Source: Vibrio ezurae NBRC 102218 (GTDB lineage Bacteria; Pseudomonadota; Gammaproteobacteria; Enterobacterales; Vibrionaceae). From it: a stretch of DNA of 64,000 bases. Of this stretch, positions 26,726 to 32,934 are shown piece after piece. Every line of letters begins with the position of its first letter. Positions within the stretch are counted from its first letter, which is position 1. The notes beneath the pieces are model-generated. The model made no database searches. It saw only the letters and a list, made by a program, of their open reading frames with translations, and was not told where the DNA came from. The stretch spans positions 98,133 through 162,132 of the forward strand of contig NZ_BATM01000019.1 of assembly GCF_000467185.1 (NCBI RefSeq), in the 5' to 3' direction. The position numbers and the translations under genes were made by a program.

Positions 26726-26970
26726 TTTGCCATCTTGCTCTTCGCTTCAGAGTGGGATGTAACTCTACTATCAGCGATAGCACATTCACCTCTAGCAATT
26801 CCCTCTAAGATAGCTAAACGATTCTGCAAAAACTCATAGTGGTCTACGTCAACTAAGTAAGCAGAAGGTTTACCGTGTTCGGTGATTAATACAGGCTCTT
26901 TGCTATCATGTAGCTCAGTAAGGATCTTCGTAGCTTGACGCTTAAGTGAAGTTACCAGTTCAACTTTCAT
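26713..26970 (-). CDS. Phd/YefM family antitoxin
   Basis: An 85-aa antitoxin. The N-terminal Phd/YefM DNA-binding fold is clear (KVELVTSLKRQATKILTELH, EPVLITEHGKPSAYLVDVDHYE), with a C-terminal toxin-binding tail. ATG at 26970 follows GGAG; an upstream in-frame GTG lies too close to that site. It overlaps the toxin start by 13 bases, the usual operon order. Because the toxin is frameshifted, the antitoxin may persist only as an autoregulator or as an anti-addiction factor against related modules (inference). Confidence 0.92.
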   Translation of the reverse strand: MKVELVTSLKRQATKILTELHDSKEPVLITEHGKPSAYLVDVDHYEFLQNRLAILEGIARGECAIADSRVTSHSEAKSKMAKWLK

Positions 26971-27022
26971 AGTTGTCACTCCAAAAGTATTCTATCACTT
27001 TGAGCTTCGTAAGTTCTGTGAC

Positions 27023-27156
27023 CGCTAACGCGCATTCAGGTGGGTAACCCAATCACAATACCCCTGAATTCAGATAACGTCGCACCAAGCAGACTAAAAT
27101 AGTGGGCTATAATATGTAGCGAAGCGGAACTTAACCCTCTTTGATAAACCGTTAGC
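27023..27156. repeat. Inverted-repeat-bounded intergenic segment (cassette-boundary-like)
   Basis: GCTAACG (from 27024) and CGTTAGC (about 27150-27156 read on the plus strand as CCGTTAGC) bracket about 130 bases between two leftward genes. Inside is a second inverted pair, ATTCAGG / CCTGAAT (27034-27069). The outline recalls an integron attC site, but the outer boxes do not match the attC core consensus, so I do not call it one. Confidence 0.35.
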
Positions 27157-27613
27157 TTTTGTTCTTTAAAGCGTGAGCAGAAACCACTCTGGTACAATCA
27201 GAAACTTTGCCACTCTCGCTCTTAGTTTTTAGCTGTGTACTATTTAACAATATGATTTCTTCCTTAGAGCTAATGCTTTCAAGTGATTTAATTTTGTCTA
27301 TATCGTTTTTAGCGTCTGCATTTTTAGCGACAGCCTCAACAATCTCAACATTAGTTGTCAAAACTTTACCTTCTAGCTTCCAAGTGCCTTCTAAGAAAAA
27401 ATCATATTCAAGTGCTCTGTGATCTGCCTGAGTTATTGAATTAGCGAAGGCTTGGATGCTTCCATCAGGAGAATAGATACTCACAGACTCAAGCCATGAT
27501 ACTGGTAATATGGAACTACATTTCCAAGCACCAGTTAACATGCTTGAATTTGCTGACGCAGTTGAAGCCGACATGCAAATCAGTAAAAACAGTGGCGCTC
27601 CCTTTATGTTCAT
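27152..27613 (-). CDS. Secreted orphan protein, lipocalin-like pattern
   Basis: A 153-aa protein with a signal peptide (PLFLLICMSASTASAN). The mature part starts MLTGAWKCSS and has a later GTWKLEGKVLT strand pair; the LxGxWxC opening is common in small calycin/lipocalin-like exported proteins. Two cysteines (in WKCSS and SDCTR) could close a disulfide linking N- and C-termini. I recognise no named family. It lies in the accessory island between the toxin-antitoxin pair and gene debris, with a CGTTAG motif about 30 bases upstream of the start. Confidence 0.6.
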   Translation of the reverse strand: MNIKGAPLFLLICMSASTASANSSMLTGAWKCSSILPVSWLESVSIYSPDGSIQAFANSITQADHRALEYDFFLEGTWKLEGKVLTTNVEIVEAVAKNADAKNDIDKIKSLESISSKEEIILLNSTQLKTKSESGKVSDCTRVVSAHALKNKS

Positions 27614-27780
27614 AATCTTCCCTCTTAATTTTACTGTTTGTTTAATGAAAACTAACGTCCAGGTAGCGGGCTAGAACAGTTGGTATAAAATTATTACAAT
27701 AAAGGACAAATACCGAGTGTTTTATTTCATATTTAATTTTTGTTAGGTATTTATTCTGCAACTATTACGGTAAAGGCTGC

Positions 27781-27923
27781 TCATTGCTCACCAAGTGGTT
27801 TTGTGAAATCGGCAGATCTCACCTGAACAGTAACCTCATAGTTACTTTCAAAAACCTGACGTTCAAAAGATTTATTCTGAACTGCTAATAACCTCAAAGT
27901 CCATCTTCATTATCCAATTTCAT
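27781..27923 (-). pseudogene. Possible frameshifted small gene
   Basis: From ATG at 27921-27923 a frame reads MKLDNEDG and hits a stop; one base over it continues LRLLAVQNKSFERQVFESNY, then EVTVQVRSADFTKPLGEQ and a TGA at 27781-27783. The two parts join into about 47 plausible residues. The span is two bases over a multiple of three, fitting a one-base change. No family was recognised and there is no good ribosome site, so this may be a gene fragment or chance. Confidence 0.3.
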
Positions 27924-28037
27924 TGTGAATGCCTAATATTATTAGTAACTGGCTTGCTCGTTATGTTGTTTGTCTAATTTTTGTTTAACCTATCATAAGT
28001 AATTGAAATATAATGTATATACTTCACATTTTGTGTT

Positions 28038-28217
28038 ATGAATTTACTTGATAAAGAGTGTGTGCTATCCCTTTTTAACAATGCACGTTATCTTAGGAAG
28101 AGTAGTGCTACCCCTATGAACAACAATAACGTATTAAATCTCTTATCGACAAAACGAGACTGGATCCTTAGCAAAACAAGCCATTTTTCATACTCAAACC
28201 AAATTCAACCCCAATAA
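28038..28217 (+). CDS. Small open frame of unknown status
   Basis: Fifty-nine codons from ATG at 28038 to TAA at 28215-28217, starting MNLLDKECVLSLFNNARYLR. It has no ribosome site, signal peptide or recognised domain. It ends just before the decayed MFS copy. Recorded because nothing else occupies the stretch; more likely debris or chance than a gene. Confidence 0.15.
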   Translation: MNLLDKECVLSLFNNARYLRKSSATPMNNNNVLNLLSTKRDWILSKTSHFSYSNQIQPQ

Positions 28218-28239
28218 GCTATATGTGTGGTCAAGTAAA

Positions 28240-28350
28240 TTCAGCTATTTCACCGCTGTTGGTATCTGTGATTGGCACAGCAGTGGCAGGGCTTAATTTA
28301 TAGAAAGCTATGAGACTTTGAAATTGTAGTCGCTCCCCTTGAGTGGGAGA
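28240..28350 (+). pseudogene. Decayed copy of the MFS gene 3' end and its hairpin
   Basis: Bases 28250-28291 match the late MFS coding sequence at about 26190-26233 (translating SPLLVSVIGTAVAG against SPSLVFVIGAAMAG), then jump directly to sequence matching the last codon, stop and downstream region at 26299-26346 (shared GCTTAATT.ATAGAAAG, CTTTGAA.TTGTAGTCGCTCCC). About 70 coding bases are missing at the junction. Divergence shows this is an old duplicate. With the intact copy at 26190-26361 it brackets the toxin-antitoxin island. Confidence 0.75.
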
Positions 28351-28467
28351 TAAAGTGGTAGTAGCCCCAAATTTGATACCCCTCCCATTTAAGAAGCTGA
28401 ACATTACCGTAATTAGATAGTGGCTAACAAAATGTAACTACTAAAGAAGATAATTCAAACATGTATT

Positions 28468-28584
28468 CACTAGAATAAGTAACGTAAAGACGTTACTAAT
28501 CGAAATAGTAACGTAAATGCATTACTACTAGAAGAAGTAACGTAAATGCGTTACTATTGAGGGTGAGTAGCAATACAGCACTAC
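28468..28584. promoter_or_regulatory. Tandem palindrome array upstream of SatD-like gene
   Basis: Three 18-bp palindromes GTAACG-N6-CGTTAC start at 28479, 28508 and 28537, exactly 29 bp apart; copy 2 ends CATTAC. Eleven-base spacers are also alike (CACTAGAATAA, TAATCGAAATA, TACTAGAAGAA). A degenerate fourth copy, GTAGCA-N6-CACTAC, is at 28567-28584. The array ends 22 bases before the SatD-like start. Spacing and symmetry point to a multi-site operator for a dimeric DNA-binding protein, most simply the helix-turn-helix protein encoded next (inference). Confidence 0.8.
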
Positions 28585-28606
28585 TTATGCATATGAGAGC
28601 TTAGAT

Positions 28607-29269
28607 ATGGAAGAAATAGAGCAAGAAGAACGAGTCAGGCCTATAGCAGTAATAAGTGGAGATATTGTACGCTCTACTGAACTAGAGCACAGTATGTATG
28701 AAGACTTACTCTATACATTGCATAATCAGCTATCATTGATTCGTTCTCTAAATTCAAACAACAAGTTCGAAGTTACTAGAGGCGACTCTTTTCAAGTTCT
28801 AGTTCTAGATGTTGAAAATGCCGCCACATACGCACTACTACTGAGAACCAGTTTAAAAAGTACGAATAGCAATTATGATTGCAGAATAAGTCTTGCTATA
28901 GGGAATGATGTATCTATACGACATACAATAGGTAGTTCAACAGGTGATGCTTTCACTTTATCAGGAAGAGCACTAGACAATATGAGCACAGATACATTGA
29001 AAGTATCGACTCTAGTACAACCGTTCAATGAACATTTTGGCCTACTAACTAAATACTTGGATCGTCAGGTATCAGAAATGACAGAGCGCCAATGCGCAAT
29101 CACATATATTATCCTTAAAAATCAACACTCCCTTACACAGAAAGAAATAGCAGAGTTATTGGGTGTGAATAGAGTATCAGTAAACCGCTCAATAAATTCA
29201 GCAAACCTAAATTTAATAACTGAATACACTCAACTATTCGCGCAAAAAGTAAGGGAGTTTTTTCTTTGA
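28607..29269 (+). CDS. SatD-like protein: cyclase-like domain with C-terminal helix-turn-helix
   Basis: A 220-aa soluble protein. The N-terminal part begins PIAVISGDIVRST (D19) and has VTRGDSFQVLV (D60), then CRISLAIGN and GDAFTLSGRALDNM. This order mirrors class III nucleotidyl cyclases (two metal-binding aspartates, then the GxxxG/AaR-like segment) and is the SatD-family pattern. Residues 173-200 (HSLTQKEIAELLGVNRVSVN) form a helix-turn-helix. It overlaps the DUF3307 gene by four bases. Enzymatic activity is unproven; the domain may only bind nucleotides. It probably binds the palindrome array upstream. Confidence 0.75.
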   Translation: MEEIEQEERVRPIAVISGDIVRSTELEHSMYEDLLYTLHNQLSLIRSLNSNNKFEVTRGDSFQVLVLDVENAATYALLLRTSLKSTNSNYDCRISLAIGNDVSIRHTIGSSTGDAFTLSGRALDNMSTDTLKVSTLVQPFNEHFGLLTKYLDRQVSEMTERQCAITYIILKNQHSLTQKEIAELLGVNRVSVNRSINSANLNLITEYTQLFAQKVREFFL

Positions 29270-29997
29270 ATGCATTTATAATCTTATTTCTACTTCTTGT
29301 TATTTTACATGTAATGGCCGACTTCTACTTTCAACCCGCATCATGGGTTCGAGACAAAAATGATAATAAAAGAAAGTCTCACAAGCTATATATACATTCG
29401 GCAATACAGGCTTTAGTTTCCTGCATCCCAGTATTATTTATCACTACAGATTGGCGTTCCATTAGTTGTATGTTAATTATTATTGGAGTTTCTCACTGCT
29501 TAATCGATCTTGCAAAGACATACTTAGGAAAAAACTTACGTTACTTCATTCTTGATCAAATACTACACGTAGCTGTCTTGTTTGGAATCGCTTTACATAT
29601 ATCCCAATTAGAACTGCCTTTATCAGCAATGAAGGATATTATTTTTACTAAAAGCACATTAGCAATCGCACTTGCTTATATTGTAATTTTTAAGCCCACT
29701 TCGGTTATCATTGGTTCTATTTTATCTAAATATACGCCAGATTCGAATGAGGAAAATGAAGGTTTGATTTCAGGAGGGGTTATTATCGGATATTTAGAGC
29801 GAACACTAATTTTAACTTTTACTATTGCCGGGCAATTTTCTGTCATTGGATTCGTATTAGCTGCTAAGTCGATCTTCAGGTTTGGTGAACTAAATAATGC
29901 AAAAAATCATAAACTAACAGAATACGTTTTATTAGGTTCATTACTTTCAGTAGTGATTACATCGATTATTGGATTGGCCGTAAAGAACTTTATTTAG
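29266..29997 (+). CDS. DUF3307 integral membrane protein
   Basis: A 243-aa protein with about seven hydrophobic segments. The N-terminus (HVMADFYFQPASWVRDKN...KSHKLYIHSAIQA) carries the DUF3307 hallmarks: HxxxDF in helix 1, and HKLYIHS before helix 2, followed by VSHCLIDLAK and FILDQILHVAVL with further conserved His/Asp. These polar residues inside helices suggest a metal or proton site. DUF3307 has no known function. It is encoded with a SatD-like protein in other bacteria as I recall. TTG start at 29266 overlaps the SatD-like stop. Confidence 0.78.
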   Translation: MNAFIILFLLLVILHVMADFYFQPASWVRDKNDNKRKSHKLYIHSAIQALVSCIPVLFITTDWRSISCMLIIIGVSHCLIDLAKTYLGKNLRYFILDQILHVAVLFGIALHISQLELPLSAMKDIIFTKSTLAIALAYIVIFKPTSVIIGSILSKYTPDSNEENEGLISGGVIIGYLERTLILTFTIAGQFSVIGFVLAAKSIFRFGELNNAKNHKLTEYVLLGSLLSVVITSIIGLAVKNFI

Positions 29998-30013
29998 AAA
30001 GCCTAACACGTAT

Positions 30014-30046
30014 CAATGGGGTCCAATGGGGTCAGGTCTTGAATTC
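30014..30046 (+). repeat. GGGGTC direct repeat, REP/RAYT-end-like
   Basis: CAATGGGGTC is repeated head to tail at 30014-30023 and 30024-30033 and is followed by AGGTCTTGAATTC. The string GGGGTCAGGTCTTGAATT is, from memory, common at the ends of REP elements linked to IS200-like (RAYT) transposases. No transposase gene is present, so this is at most a solo end. Confidence 0.4.
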
Positions 30047-30127
30047 TGCAAAGGGAAAAATGTTTCCTGCATCTCTAGCATTGCAAATGACATATGATCT
30101 GTGAGCTTGTGATAGCAAGTTTTAGGG

Positions 30128-30163
30128 AAAACCCCGCTACAGATCCCTCCGTAGCGGGGTTTT
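30128..30163. terminator. Strong bidirectional terminator
   Basis: Perfect 13-bp stem AAAACCCCGCTAC / GTAGCGGGGTTTT with a 10-base loop, T-rich on both strands. It closes the rightward SatD/DUF3307 unit and the leftward yiaWV operon, and marks the right edge of the accessory island. Confidence 0.92.
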
Positions 30164-30186
30164 TAATACATCGACTCAATGGACGA

Positions 30187-31317
30187 TTAGTGATCCAAAT
30201 ACAGGTAGTTCTGCCAGCTCTTCATGCGAATGAGGATTTTACGCATGATAGAGACATGGTGGAAACTATCAGAGTACACGGCGATTTCGACCGATGTGCC
30301 TAATGGTAACTGGTATTGGGATATATCATCATTTAGGTGCAGTTTTACCAGTGCGCGACCAGATACATTTAGAGACTGAGTCCCAAGTAGTCGACCCGAT
30401 GCTTGCACTTCACCTTCTGCCATTGCGGGTATGACATTCACGACTTCACCAGAGAAGACTTTGCCCGGTAAACTTGGGAACATAAATTCTGCTTCAAACC
30501 CTGGCTCTAGGCGTTGTAATGAGTTTTGACGAAAGGCGCCAACGTAATCAAACTCTTCAGCATGAATAAATACCATGGAAGGGGCGAGTGGTAATGGTAC
30601 CGCCATTTGTCCGGGACGTAAGATCAATTGCGTAACAAAACCATTGGTTGGCGCTCTGACGACCGTTTCATTTAGGTTAAACTCGGCTTGGCGAACCTCA
30701 GCTTGCAGGCGAGCGACGGTGGTGTTCTCTCCTTCAATCTCTGATTCAAAGGCGACACGAGCACTGTTTTCTAAGGCAATTTTAGCCTCTAAAGTTGCTT
30801 GTGCTCCTTTTAGGTTTTGACGACGAGTGTCCACTTGTTGCGCTGTAAATGCGCCTTTTTTGTAACCTGCGTAATAACGGTTAAATTCTTGACGAATTCG
30901 ATCACGTTCCGCAATAGAGCGAATCACTTCAGCTTGAGCGGCTTTATAATCCGATTCCAATTGGTAGACGTCTTGTATGGCCGCCGCTAAATCCGCTTGC
31001 TTACTCATTAGCGCCGCTTCATAAGGTTCGGATTCGATGGTGAACAGTGGCTCACCCTTTACGATGAAGGTATCGGGTTTCACATTTACTTCAACCACAC
31101 GACCTTTTACTGTCGGTACAATAGGGGTGGTGTTGTAAACTTGACGGCCGATTTGGGTAAATGGGTGGTTGTAGTTCATCAGCAGTATTAAAGTGCCAAT
31201 TAAAACCACGCCTCCTAATACAGCGGTAGGGACACTCCATTTATTCAATGGGATCTTAAAAATCTTAAAAATAGCAACACAAAATGCGGTGTAGGTCAGT
31301 ATCAGCAGTAAATCCAT
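30187..31317 (-). CDS. yiaV: HlyD-type membrane fusion protein YiaV
   Basis: A 376-aa periplasmic adaptor with two N-terminal hydrophobic segments (LLLILTYTAFCVAIF and AVLGGVVLIGTLILLM), a split biotinyl-lipoyl domain (GRVVEVNVKPDTFIVKGEPLF ahead of the coiled coil and VRAPTNGFVTQ after it), a long coiled coil (about 105-215), and a beta-barrel domain. The outer-membrane and pump partners are not encoded here; the family (YiaV/YibH/EmrA) lacks a defined substrate. Its start overlaps the yiaW stop as TAATG, as in enterobacteria where the same pair occurs. Confidence 0.88.
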   Translation of the reverse strand: MDLLLILTYTAFCVAIFKIFKIPLNKWSVPTAVLGGVVLIGTLILLMNYNHPFTQIGRQVYNTTPIVPTVKGRVVEVNVKPDTFIVKGEPLFTIESEPYEAALMSKQADLAAAIQDVYQLESDYKAAQAEVIRSIAERDRIRQEFNRYYAGYKKGAFTAQQVDTRRQNLKGAQATLEAKIALENSARVAFESEIEGENTTVARLQAEVRQAEFNLNETVVRAPTNGFVTQLILRPGQMAVPLPLAPSMVFIHAEEFDYVGAFRQNSLQRLEPGFEAEFMFPSLPGKVFSGEVVNVIPAMAEGEVQASGRLLGTQSLNVSGRALVKLHLNDDISQYQLPLGTSVEIAVYSDSFHHVSIMRKILIRMKSWQNYLYLDH

Positions 31318-31718
31318 TACGCTTCTCCTTCACTGTGTTCGGTTGTGGCTTTTGCTGTAGTTTGAGGCTGCGTTTGCTGTTGTTGCGCCTCTTTCAGTTG
31401 CGCCACTTGTTGAGTTAAGTCATTAAGTTGCTGGTTGAGTTGAGTAATGTCATGATGCAAATCTGACTGTTCTTGCTTGATTTGCGTCATTCCCCATCCA
31501 CGGTCTTCACGCCATAGCGTGGCCCATATCCAAAGAAATGGCCAAAGGGCATGTAGGGTAAAAAGGCTGATCCAACCGGTAACGTGAATGGCATCTTGGT
31601 GAGGGTGGTTTCGTTTTTTGGCGATTTCGTAGGGGATATCATGAATAACGATCACCCCGTAAAAAAGGACCAGAGCAACGAAGACTAATAATCCTAAAGC
31701 AACATAATCGAGAAGCAT
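31317..31718 (-). CDS. yiaW: DUF3302 inner-membrane protein YiaW
   Basis: A 133-aa protein with two membrane helices (LLDYVALGLLVFVALVLFYG and GWISLFTLHALWPFLWIWAT) separated by the conserved IPYEIAKKRNHPHQDAIHV loop, followed by a cytoplasmic coiled coil (LHHDITQLNQQLNDLTQQVA) and a low-complexity Q/T tail. It matches the DUF3302/YiaW family, always paired with the YiaV adaptor. Function unknown; likely forms a complex with YiaV. Confidence 0.87.
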   Translation of the reverse strand: MLLDYVALGLLVFVALVLFYGVIVIHDIPYEIAKKRNHPHQDAIHVTGWISLFTLHALWPFLWIWATLWREDRGWGMTQIKQEQSDLHHDITQLNQQLNDLTQQVAQLKEAQQQQTQPQTTAKATTEHSEGEA

Positions 31719-31984
31719 GTTTCATCCTTGTAATGCTTGTTCTAATATTGTTACTTTATTTTTAACCTTTATCTAAGTGAATACAACTACTTTATTGATT
31801 ATATGAGTATTTATATGATGGATAAGTAAGAGGTACAGATGACAACGGCGCTTCTTTATCACCTAAAAATCGTAGAAATACCCAGCTTAATAGCACAATC
31901 GCAATCCTTCGTTTGGTCGTGATGTTATCATCAAATGTACTTGTCGTTGAGTCGACTTTATTACTTGCAGTATGAGGGTGTAAT

Positions 31985-32875
31985 GTGAGCGTTATCGGAG
32001 AAGTTGCGGCCATTGGTGCGGCAATAGTTTGGGCCATCGCCACATGGATCTATGGCCAGTTTAGTCATCGCTTTAGTGCGTTGCAGCTAAATATGATCAA
32101 AGGCATTATCGGCTCAGCAATGATGATGTTGGTGTTTCCCTTACTGCCTAAAGCGAATATTGAAATTTCTCAGCAACACGCACTTATATTGGGGATATCT
32201 GGCGTCATTGGTATTGCGATTGGCGATAGCGCCTATTTTGCGGCCCTAAAACGCATAGGCCCTAATCATACATTGCTATTAGAGTCCCTTGCGCCGCCTT
32301 TGTCTGGTGTGTTGGCTTTGCTCTTTTTAGGTTTAGGGCTGAGCCTGTTTAACTGGCTAGGGATACTGGTTACGACCGTTGCGGTTGTGTTGGTGGTGAT
32401 GCAGCCTTCAGGGTCTAAGAGTGGTCATTCAAAGTCTGGCATTGCTTATGGCCTGCTCGCCAGTGTGTGCCAAGCCAGTGGTGTGGTTATTTCTCATTTT
32501 GCGTTAGTAGCTGGGGATATTAATCCGCTGCTAGGCGCCTTGCTTCGGCTTTCTCTGGGTACGCTTACGGTAGCGATGATCATTTCTTGGCTACAACCTA
32601 AGCCATTTTCAGACTTGTTACTTAAATCAAAACAGATGGCGCATTACGACCGTTATTATCTGCTTGTCGCTATTGCTGTGGGGACGTTTCTGGCCTTATG
32701 GCTACAGCAAATTGCCCTTAAACATGCCAATCCTGCCATTGCACAAACTCTCATCGCAACCAGTCCATTATTCATGTTAGTGATCTACAAGATAAAGGGA
32801 ATGCAATTATCTAAACGCTCTATATGGGGGACGCTGGTGGCAATTTTAGGTGTGGCAATGCTATTAATGGGTTAG
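31985..32875 (+). CDS. DMT superfamily (EamA) transporter
   Basis: A 296-aa protein with ten hydrophobic helices in two EamA repeats (about 5-140 and 150-295); each repeat closes with a conserved GILV/GTLVAILG turn before its last helix. Such proteins export amino acids, purines or other metabolites. GTG start at 31985 has GAGGG 6 bases upstream. Single gene, substrate unknown. Confidence 0.87.
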   Translation: MSVIGEVAAIGAAIVWAIATWIYGQFSHRFSALQLNMIKGIIGSAMMMLVFPLLPKANIEISQQHALILGISGVIGIAIGDSAYFAALKRIGPNHTLLLESLAPPLSGVLALLFLGLGLSLFNWLGILVTTVAVVLVVMQPSGSKSGHSKSGIAYGLLASVCQASGVVISHFALVAGDINPLLGALLRLSLGTLTVAMIISWLQPKPFSDLLLKSKQMAHYDRYYLLVAIAVGTFLALWLQQIALKHANPAIAQTLIATSPLFMLVIYKIKGMQLSKRSIWGTLVAILGVAMLLMG

Positions 32876-32934
32876 GTTGCTCTGTAAAAAGCATTCGAAA
32901 TCATTTTATTTCGATGTACCCGTTGCTGTATTCG

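Larger units (their letters stand above)
27614..28606. other. Gene-poor accessory stretch with debris and repeats
   Basis: Nearly 1 kb of AT-rich DNA with no confident intact gene. From left to right it holds a frameshifted small reading frame (27781-27923), a 59-codon frame of unknown status (28038-28217), a decayed copy of the MFS gene 3' end and hairpin (28240-28350), and the palindrome array (28468-28584) in front of the SatD-like gene. Confidence 0.6.

Noticed and set aside
27023..27156. Definite integron attC site
   Set aside because: Box sequences GCTAACG/CGTTAGC do not fit RYYYAAC/GTTRRRY and no paired L boxes lie next to them; kept only as an attC-like repeat.
28468..28584. CRISPR array (regular repeats at 29-bp spacing)
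   Set aside because: Spacers are only 11 bases and resemble each other, repeats are palindromic operators, and no cas genes are nearby.
30094..30303. 69-codon frame near yiaV
   Set aside because: It crosses the strong terminator at 30128-30163 and is antisense to yiaV.
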